Source: Neurospora tetrasperma FGSC 2508 (Eukaryota > Ascomycota > Sordariomycetes > Sordariales > Sordariaceae). Taken from it: a stretch of DNA of 64,000 bases. Under the pieces are notes generated by a model that was not told the DNA's origin, did no database searches, and worked only from the letters and a program-made list of their open reading frames with translations. Where the stretch lies: NCBI RefSeq assembly GCF_000213175.1, contig NW_009799104.1:774205-838204 (forward strand), in the 5' to 3' direction. The first letter of the stretch is position 1, and every line of letters begins with the position of its first letter. Made by a program: the position numbers and the translations under genes. Below, piece by piece: positions 56,895 through 64,000 of this stretch.

Positions 56895-59084
56895 CTATTC
56901 CTGGCTAACGCTCAGATCCAGACTCTTGTCCCACAAGGCCCTCAGAATCGCCTGCGTCTCCGCATGTTCGCTTCTATCCACCAGACTCGACCCGCTCAGT
57001 CGTGAACTGGAACCACCATTGGCACCGTTCAACATGCCCACATGCGGCTGTCCGCCATCTCCATCGCCGTCGAGACTAGAGCTGGTACTATTAGCCCTGG
57101 TCCCGATCCCACCAAGTCCTGAAAACCGGGCTGCGGCAGAGACGGCTTTGGAGGGGATAGCAGACATGGAGTTGCTGTGCTGATGGTTGGCGTTGATAGT
57201 GGCCTGAGCGAGGAACGAGTCTCGCGGCTCTCTGCCGTCGCGGAGGAAATTGGGTCGGCCACCGCTTAGTTCGGAGCCGCGCTTGGAGTGAGAAGTTCCC
57301 GGTCGGGAAGCGCGGCCGCCACCGTTCATGTTCAAAGACCCGTTCTGCAGAGCCTGATACTGAGCTATGCGTGCTATTGAGCGGGCTACGGGGTTTTGGT
57401 AGCGGCGGACGACAAGGTATTCCATGCCGGTGCGCTCGAGGATTCTGGTGAGGCGCGGGTCGCGGTTGTCGTACCCGTTTCCGTTGAGCGGGAGGCCGGG
57501 AGTCAGTGGGCCAAGGGTTGGGTGGTGCGGTGGAACCTGTGGCTGGTCCAGGGTTGAGCTGGCTCGCTGAAGATTGAGCTTCTGTTGAGTTCGGTTCAGA
57601 TCTTTGAGACCGCCATATACGCCACTGGAGACGCTGGTTTGGGTGCCGTTTCGTTTTCTGGTGGTTCTCCTGATCTCAGTACCTTCGTCGTCCGAGTCCG
57701 CCCCGAGTTTGGAACCTTGGTGGCCGGCATGCTCGAGACTTCCCATCGATCGTGAGGTGCCATTCTCTGTCGTGGTTCGGATGCTGGTAAGGAAGGATTC
57801 ACCGGGGTTGCTGGGATTCCCAGTAGATCCAAGCTGATCACCTCCGACAAACCGCGAGGTGAGTAGCTCCTCCTTTTCGCTACTTCCTGGACGTATTTGG
57901 GAAGAAAGCATCGAAGAAGCAGGAGACGTCGGCCGTGAGGCGTTTAGCTGGACCTGTACGCTTTCTGTGGACATCTTGGGCGCCGAAATCATCGATGGTA
58001 CTCGTTTCAGAATGCGTTCTGTAAGAAGCTGGTTATGTGACTGGCTGGTAGTGGTGCTATGTGCGATACTTGGCGCAATGCTTGGCGCGATGCTAGTCTG
58101 ACTGCTGCTATTCTTGTTGGTAGGCGGTTTCGAGAGCTGTGGCATTTGTTGTTGTTGTGGCTGTTGTTGTTGCTGCTGCTGCGGTTGCTGTTGCTGCTGG
58201 GAGATATTGTTGGCGGAGGCAACAGTATTATTACTGGGCTGAACACGCTGCTGGTGTGAAGGAAACGGAAATTGAACCTGTGTTACTCGCGGGCTGTCAA
58301 CCTGCCCCTGGGGCGGTAGCGCGGAAGCCAACGGATGCAGGTGATTCTCGTTTGCTGTCTCGGCACCGTTGATTGTCGACCCGCGCCGCGACAGGAGAGG
58401 GGAGGCTGATGTGCTAGCGTCCACCCACTCGTCCTGATCGTCCTCGTCGTCGTCCTGACCGTCGTCTCCTATGTTAAAGTGAACCTTGCTATGTCGTTCG
58501 CCCTTGAGCTTGTGGACGGCGGGGTTGGATGTGGACCGCTTGAGCAGATTGGATGTAGACTTTGCTTTGCCTTTTCCAGTTCCGGCTACGTCGGCATTGG
58601 ATCGATTGCGCTTCAGCGCCGTCGCAGAAGTATTCTTGAGGTTGGTAGAGACAGTCACGAGGTCCTGGGACGTTGAGCGGCGGTGGTTCGACGCAAGGAA
58701 AGGCGGCCGTTCAGGCGATGTAGGTGATTCTCCCTGTCGGCTCGCGGCGGTGTTGGTACGATTCAGCTTCACCGTGGAGGTCGAGCCATGGTGTTTGTGT
58801 AGGCCTTTGGAGGAGGGGGCTTTTCCGTGCAGCCGAGAACCGCCAACTACGTGCTTGGGGCCCTTTGCGCGGTGGTGGTGGGTGTTGCCATTGCCTGTCT
58901 GATCGCCGCCGACCTGAGAAGAGCTGCTGTCGCGGTGATACAAAGTCGGCCGTTTTGATTGGCCGGGGGCGCCCGATGTATCGCTATTCTCCCTATCCCT
59001 AGGCATGACTGTGGTGTGCTTATTTCCTGTGCCCCCTCTTGGCCTTTCCGTAATGATCCTATCCGACTCCGATCCCACGCTCAC
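56895..59084 (-). CDS. tco89: TORC1 subunit TCO89-like protein
   Basis: A single-exon 729-residue protein on the minus strand. It is mostly disordered: Ser/Asn/Gln/Gly rich with a polyglutamine run (CAG and CAA codons near 58150-58200). The best landmark is an N-terminal block of basic and Ser-rich sequence (PERPPFLASNHRRSTSQDLV, SNLLKRSTSNPAVHKLKGE) followed by KVHFNIGDDGQ, an acidic patch and DEWVDASTSASPLLSRRGS, which as I remember it is the signature of the fungal Tco89 family. Known of the family: Tco89 is a non-essential TORC1 subunit at the vacuole, linking nitrogen and rapamycin responses. A C-terminal pattern DPRLTRILERTGMEYLVVRR and QAILRALWDKSLDLSVSQE looks conserved. The family call needs a profile search. 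Stop UAG with an in-frame open stretch after it. Confidence 0.65.
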   Translation of the reverse strand: MSVGSESDRIITERPRGGTGNKHTTVMPRDRENSDTSGAPGQSKRPTLYHRDSSSSQVGGDQTGNGNTHHHRAKGPKHVVGGSRLHGKAPSSKGLHKHHGSTSTVKLNRTNTAASRQGESPTSPERPPFLASNHRRSTSQDLVTVSTNLKNTSATALKRNRSNADVAGTGKGKAKSTSNLLKRSTSNPAVHKLKGERHSKVHFNIGDDGQDDDEDDQDEWVDASTSASPLLSRRGSTINGAETANENHLHPLASALPPQGQVDSPRVTQVQFPFPSHQQRVQPSNNTVASANNISQQQQQPQQQQQQQPQQQQMPQLSKPPTNKNSSSQTSIAPSIAPSIAHSTTTSQSHNQLLTERILKRVPSMISAPKMSTESVQVQLNASRPTSPASSMLSSQIRPGSSEKEELLTSRFVGGDQLGSTGNPSNPGESFLTSIRTTTENGTSRSMGSLEHAGHQGSKLGADSDDEGTEIRRTTRKRNGTQTSVSSGVYGGLKDLNRTQQKLNLQRASSTLDQPQVPPHHPTLGPLTPGLPLNGNGYDNRDPRLTRILERTGMEYLVVRRYQNPVARSIARIAQYQALQNGSLNMNGGGRASRPGTSHSKRGSELSGGRPNFLRDGREPRDSFLAQATINANHQHSNSMSAIPSKAVSAAARFSGLGGIGTRANSTSSSLDGDGDGGQPHVGMLNGANGGSSSRLSGSSLVDRSEHAETQAILRALWDKSLDLSVSQE

Positions 59085-61201
59085 TGGTGTAGCGGCGCTT
59101 CCTTGTTTGTCGTCGGACTGAAAAGACGACTTTGTCGTTCTCTAGACTGGCCGAGGGTATACAGCAGCCGGTGACGCAAAGAGATGCCCGGCCTAGCGAG
59201 GCGGATCGATTTCGAGCGAACGAGCTTTGGTTCGGCTTTCGACCTTTGTGGAGGGGTTCGTGCAAAAGCTTCGGCTGTCCGTGTGTTGCTTGCTGGCTTG
59301 CGGTTTCCTGCTGGTTTCCTGCCGGCAGTAGGCGTTCCTTTCTGTTGGTCAACCGCAACTGAACCCCGAGAACTAGCGGGCGTAAATTGGGTCCCGAGGC
59401 CGAAGTTCGCTTTGAGCTCTGATCAGGTTCGTCAGAAAGGCGGGGAAACACAATCGGTTCCCAATCGAGTCAATGATTGCCGGCGTAATCGTGGGAGAGC
59501 CGTACTCGGTAGGTAGTGAAGAAGCGAGGTTTCTTGAAGCTTTCTTTTCGTTCGCTGAAGATTTCGAAAAGATTAGAGTGGTCCGGCGTGATGTAACCAA
59601 TCGTCGATCTCGTTGCTAGTGGGCGCCGCGAATGTGCGTGTGGTATGTAGAGCTGGAAAGCACAAGTTGGGCGCAGCTGTTCGATGGTCAGGTCAGGTAT
59701 ATGATAGCCCCGAACACCAGCAAAGTGGGAAGCGTCTTTGCTGATAGAATTTGAAGTTGGACAAAAGGTTGCCCAAGTCGAATTGGAAGTTCCTTGGTTG
59801 TTGAGCTCCAGACTCCAGGCACTTCCTCTTGGTTCCTTCTTGCCTGCCACAGGCCAGCCAGCCAGCCCTTGTCATCAATTCGAACTAGGACCGACTAACG
59901 TAAAAAAAAGCACTTTGTTAGCGGCTTCCCCCCCACTGGAAGCCCCCTCCGGAACCGGCTCGACAGCGGGCATACAAACCACTGGGCCCGAGTAAAAGAA
60001 CCCCCCACAATCCAATATGTAACGTCCAACTAGGAAAGAATCTACACTACTGTAATACTGTACATATGTACAACCGCCTCAATCACAAGCTCAACTCTTA
60101 TAATATCACTTTTCACTTTCAAAGCATCTCCAATCATGACGAACTCCCCTGCTCCTCCTCCTTCGGCATCTAACTTTTCCGTTTATAGTGTGTAGCAACT
60201 CCACGATCTCGATTCTCTCGAAAAGAAAGAACTGAGCGAAGCGATCCTCCAAAAGCGGTGACGACTGACCACGGCAACGAAAGGGGCTTTGCTTCCACGG
60301 CACATTTCCCCATTGGTCAAAACCCGCCCGCCATTCAGACAGCATTCGAATACGTACATACCGTACATACCCAACCCGGACGGACTTGGTCAGGCCCACT
60401 GGCCAGGGCAGGGCACTCAAACAGTGAACCTCGACCTTGAAAGTCTCGTCGAAACCGCTTTAGGACTTGCCCGATGAACGTAACGACGACGACGGATATA
60501 CCGAACGGTTCTGTTTCAAACTTGGCTTCTAGTGTCTTTCTACGGTAATGGTGAAACGAACCAAAACGAGAGACGTGGCATGTGGCATGTGGCATTTGGC
60601 ATGTGGGATGGTTACAACGGGAGGAGATTGGAGATTTTGAAGCCCAAAAGTACGGTACTTGTAGTTCGAGAAGACAGGGCAGGACCTGGGACATGTGCTA
60701 CCGGAGAGAGGTTCATCATACAAGACCCGTGTGAGGCTAAGAGGGTAAGGGAAACCACCACATCGATGTCGGTATGCGAACGGAGGAGGATGACCGCCTG
60801 CCCGTTTTCCTCGCTACATACCGACCGGACAAGCACTATACTTGTAGAGACAAAGTTCCCGTGGTCTTCTCATGAGTACTACCTAGGCAGCTAGCGACTT
60901 GAAACATATCCGCTTCCGCGCGAGCGGTTATCGGATGACACTGCCGGTGAGAAGTGTGACGGGGTACGTGACGAAGTGGTTGCATATCGTTGCCAACCTT
61001 CTACGCGTACATGGATGTAAGAGCAGGAGGTTTGAGCTGAACCAAATGAATGAAACGCATATGGTATCCAAGAAGAAAGATAACGCTGTTGTTCTAAAGT
61101 TACAGTAATTGTTGTTGACATACAATCATGACACAGAATATGCTATATCAAAGAAAGGAAAGGAAACCCAACGCCCATTTTTTGTCGTCACAACCGCTTG
61201 C
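59085..61201. other. 2.1-kb upstream region of the TCO89-like gene
   Basis: No gene is supported. It holds the probable promoter and 5' leader of the TCO89-like gene, a GGCATGT tandem repeat, and the 3' flank of the thiolase gene. Short open frames on both strands have no ATG context or domain worth reporting. Confidence 0.55.
60574..60608. repeat. Short GTGGCAT tandem repeat
   Basis: Four imperfect 7-base units in a row: GTGGCAT GTGGCAT GTGGCAT TTGGCAT, followed by GTGGGAT. Confidence 0.8.
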
Positions 61202-62603
61202 TTACTCGGCAACCCAAACGGCAGCCATACCCATACCGGTACCAACGCACATGGACGTAACACCAACCTTCTTGCCTGTCCTCTTCAACTCATAGAGAAG
61301 GGTAGAAACCTGGCGGGCACCGGTGCAGCCAAGCGGGTGACCGAAAGCAATGGCACCGCCCTTGGGGTTGATCTTCTCCATGGGAATACCAAGCTCGTTA
61401 GCGCACCACAAGCACTGCGAAGCAAACGCCTCGTTGATCTCAAAAATGTCGACGTCGTCCTTGTTGATGCCCGTGAGCTCAAACACCTTGGGGATGGCCT
61501 TCCAGGGGCCGATGCCCATGAGAAGAGGCTTGACGCCCACGACGGAAGCGGCGACAAACTTGCCGAGAATAGGCTGACCAAGCTTCTCGGCGGTAGAGCG
61601 CTTCATGAGCAGGACGGCGGCGGCACCGTCCGAGACCTGCGAGGCGTTGCCGGCGTGGATGGATCCATCCTTGGCAAAAGCCGCGCGGATCTTGCCGAGA
61701 GACTCGGCCGTGACACCGTCGCGGATGCCGTCGTCGCGGTCAACTAGGATCTCCTTGGTCTCGCCTGACTTGGGGTCCTCAAACTTGGCCTTGAGCGGGA
61801 GGATTTCCTCCTTGAAGAGACCCTCCTTTTGGGCCTTGACGGCCTTTTGGAACGAAGAGGCAGCGAAGGCGTCCTGGTCCTTGCGCGAGACGCCCTTGTC
61901 CTTGGCCATGTCCTCGGACAAGACACCCATGGGCACCTTGCAGTTGGCGGCCTCTTTGTGGGACTCGAGCAGGTCCGAGAACTCGGCGACGGCGGCGGGG
62001 CCGTAGTTAGTGGACATGGACTCGACACCGGCACCGACACCGACTTCGATCATGCCGGACCGGATTGCGTTGGCGATGTCGACGCAGGCCTGAAGACCCG
62101 AGGAGCACTGGCGGTTGAGGGTGTGGACGGCGGTGGACTCGGGGAAGCCGGCGACGAGAGCAGCGGCGCGCATCTCGGTGGCACCACCGCCAGGGGCGAG
62201 GACGGTGCCGACCTTGATGTCCTCGACGAGGGAGGGGTCGATCTTGGAGCGCTCGATGAGGCCACGGAGGGCACCGGCCATCAGGTCAGCAGCGTGGGTG
62301 TCCTTGAAGCCGCCCTTGCCGCCTTTGGTGAAGGGAGTGCGAAGAGCGCAGGTGACGACGATCTGTAGGTTGTATGTGTTAGTCGCATCTTGTTTTCTGT
62401 AAGTCGTTCGGTTCGATGTGGTCGGTCGTGCTTACATCATCGGCGTTCTTCTGGAGAATCTGGTCACGGCCACCACCGGTAACACCAGCGGAGATCTGGT
62501 TGCCGATCTGAGAAAGTCTGTCGAGAGCTGTAGTGGAAGGAGTATCATGTTAATCACCATTTGCTGAGGCTAAAAAGTCGGTTCAGTAATACGTACCACC
62601 CAT
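61202..62603 (-). CDS. pot1: Peroxisomal 3-ketoacyl-CoA thiolase
   Basis: Minus strand, exons 62603-62597 (only 7 bases: ATG GGT G), 62527-62436 and 62362-61202, giving 419 residues. The N-terminus MGALDRLSQIGNQISAG contains RLSQIGNQI, which fits a PTS2 signal of the RLx5H/Q type known from yeast POT1 and mammalian ACAA1. The thiolase fold has the nucleophile C119 in NRQCSSGLQ, the NEAF loop in EINEAFASQ, H375 in GHPLGCTGAR and C405 in MCVGTGMG. Known: the last step of fatty-acid beta-oxidation, cleaving 3-ketoacyl-CoA to acetyl-CoA and a shortened acyl-CoA. Length (419) and motif order are normal. Intron 1 follows two full codons; the start is supported because PTS2 reads only through the splice. 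Stop UAA. A CCTCGG site and a TATA-like box lie upstream. Confidence 0.95.
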
Positions 62604-62763
62604 TGTGAATGATTATACGATTAGTCGACTAGATAAATGGATGAATAGAAATCAAGAATCAACGGCTGCTTGTTGGGTATCCTCAGAAGATTGGAAAGGG
62701 CAGAAATAGTTCAGTGGAAGGAAGGGAGGACGGTGTGGAAGGACAGGAAAACAGTTTGTATTG

Positions 62764-62772
62764 ATATATAAA
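62764..62772 (-). promoter_or_regulatory. pot1: TATA-like box of the thiolase gene
   Basis: ATATATAAA on the plus strand reads TTTATATAT on the coding (minus) strand, about 160 bases upstream of the thiolase ATG, a reasonable distance for a TATA box in a fungal promoter. Confidence 0.4.
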
Positions 62773-62824
62773 GGCGAGACGGGAGAACAGGAAGCAAGAA
62801 AGATGGATCGCCAGGTGGTTTAAA

Positions 62825-62830
62825 CCTCGG
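62825..62830 (-). promoter_or_regulatory. pot1: CCTCGG fatty-acid-response-type element
   Basis: CCTCGG (CCGAGG on the other strand) lies about 220 bases upstream of the thiolase ATG. Known: FarA/FarB-type Zn2Cys6 regulators of Aspergillus nidulans act through CCTCGG to induce beta-oxidation genes on fatty acids. It occurs once here; a chance match for six bases is possible. Confidence 0.4.
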
Positions 62831-64000
62831 GATCTCGACTGGTCAGTCCCCAGTCAGTTCAGTTCCCTTGATGCTCCCGTCAGGCAGCGTGCTAACTGAG
62901 GTGGTGTGTAACTGGTGGGCGAGCCCTGCGGTGGACGGTGGTAGCACTAACAGACCGACAGGAGCGTGGAGCACCCGCGGTGCTGGCTGGCTGTCCAGTG
63001 TGGGATGAAATTCCGGGGCGGGAGGCGGCGGCAGGTGATGTCAGAAATGCGCCGAGGCACTGCCGCATTCGGTTTAGCGCCAGACGACAGACGTGTGGAG
63101 GAGGGGGTGCGCTGGGGAATGATTGGGGACGGTTGGGGTCGCCAAGAGCGTTGCATCCGCATTTTCAGATTGGTCTGTTTTCTCTTGTCGCCTTTTTCAC
63201 ATGCTTCTCTTTTTCTTGCGTTGACGAGAATGGCTGCTTAACAAAGGGCCCATATTGTGGAATCACTTTCTGTCAACAGCAGTTCCGACAACCGAGAGGC
63301 CACCCACACTGGGAATTTCCAAGATGGAAATCCAGATCAACCCAACACTTTCAAGCGTCCCTTGTTGGACATTGTGAAGATGGGAATGCTCGTCCAGGGG
63401 GGTGGTTGCAAGCGTGGAAGTAGGAATCACATGTTGACCGAGCCGACAGGCCGCTAGTTGTCTGTCAACATTTCCGTCTCATATTAACATCAACAAAACA
63501 TCGCACTGCGGGAAGCCGTCAACGGTCGATTCATGCACACGCATATATACAAGTACTGTACAACGTAATTCGGAACGAACCGTTCGGTTCATGCTCCAAC
63601 CCCATTCAGATGATTGCTCGAGTCCGAAAATGTCGTTTCGCGATGTGCTGCTTCGAGCGGTCAAAAGGCAGGATGGACGTTTGCTTTCTTCACTCTCGAG
63701 ATCTAGACCACTCGACAATGCAAAGAAAAGTACTGCTTACCTTCAAAGTCACATGCGGTGTGGAGGTCATGTCTTTTTCTTGTTTATCAGATGGAATAAG
63801 CTTACAGGTTACATATGGATGGGATGACAAGAGAGGTTAGTGAAGTACCTGTGGACGCAAGGCAACTGAACAACTCCTTGACAACTCATCACTGGCGATG
63901 TTCACACCTTGATATCAAAAATGCAAGGCGGGAACCAGACAGCATTTGCTTGCGAGAACATCATGCGCATTCATCAACCTAGGTATCGACAATCATGTCA

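Larger units (their letters stand above)
62604..64000. other. Upstream region of the thiolase gene and right flank
   Basis: Holds the thiolase promoter. Beyond about 63000 only short open frames without domains are seen. A neighbouring gene may begin beyond the window. Confidence 0.55.

Overview
The window looks like nuclear DNA of a filamentous ascomycete of the order Sordariales, most likely family Sordariaceae (Neurospora or Sordaria). Genes carry one to four short GT-AG introns of about 55-280 bases, coding regions are rich in G/C at third positions, the genes are separate eukaryotic units with no operons, and the proteins (PAN2, a fused Nup98-Nup96, Yrb30-like, TCO89-like, IND1) read like Sordariales orthologues. 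One run of N (12039-12982) shows a draft assembly. I saw no tRNA, rRNA, CRISPR array, retroelement or virus-like element.

Layout: (1) 1-1647, no gene; MYST histone acetyltransferase (+); epsin (+); a doubtful stretch with two candidate unknown minus-strand genes; assembly gap; nup145, the Nup98-Nup96 precursor (+). (2) 20-34 kb, dense: F-box protein (+), SNF2 ATPase (+), BFR2 (-), head to head with IND1 (+), then a Yrb30-like RanGTP-binding protein (-), head to head with eRF3/Sup35 (+). (3) 38-50 kb: short-chain dehydrogenase (+), a 3.8-kb stretch with no gene, mitochondrial oxoglutarate/malate-type carrier (+), PAN2 (+). (4) 50-54.7 kb: gene-poor, with a MITE-like inverted-repeat element and a candidate small gene. 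(5) 54.7-64 kb: SPF30 (-), TCO89-like TORC1 subunit (-), peroxisomal 3-ketoacyl-CoA thiolase (-) with a PTS2 signal, a 7-base first exon and a CCTCGG fatty-acid-response-type site upstream. The genes are housekeeping functions (chromatin, nuclear pore, endocytosis, ribosome assembly, translation termination, poly(A) shortening, splicing, TOR signalling, beta-oxidation) and do not form a cluster.

The most unusual pattern: of 15 well-supported genes, five end in UAG, five in UAA and five in UGA. Three of the five UAG genes (the MYST acetyltransferase, PAN2 and the TCO89-like gene) are followed, in the same frame, by long protein-like open stretches of 105, 222 and 89 residues; the MYST one contains an AT-hook-like motif. 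In the other genes I read beyond the stop, the frame closes within roughly 25 codons. This could reflect UAG readthrough, recent stop gains, unrecognised splicing or base errors. The window also encodes eRF3 with a prion-like N-terminus, which makes readthrough a natural hypothesis but is not evidence for it.
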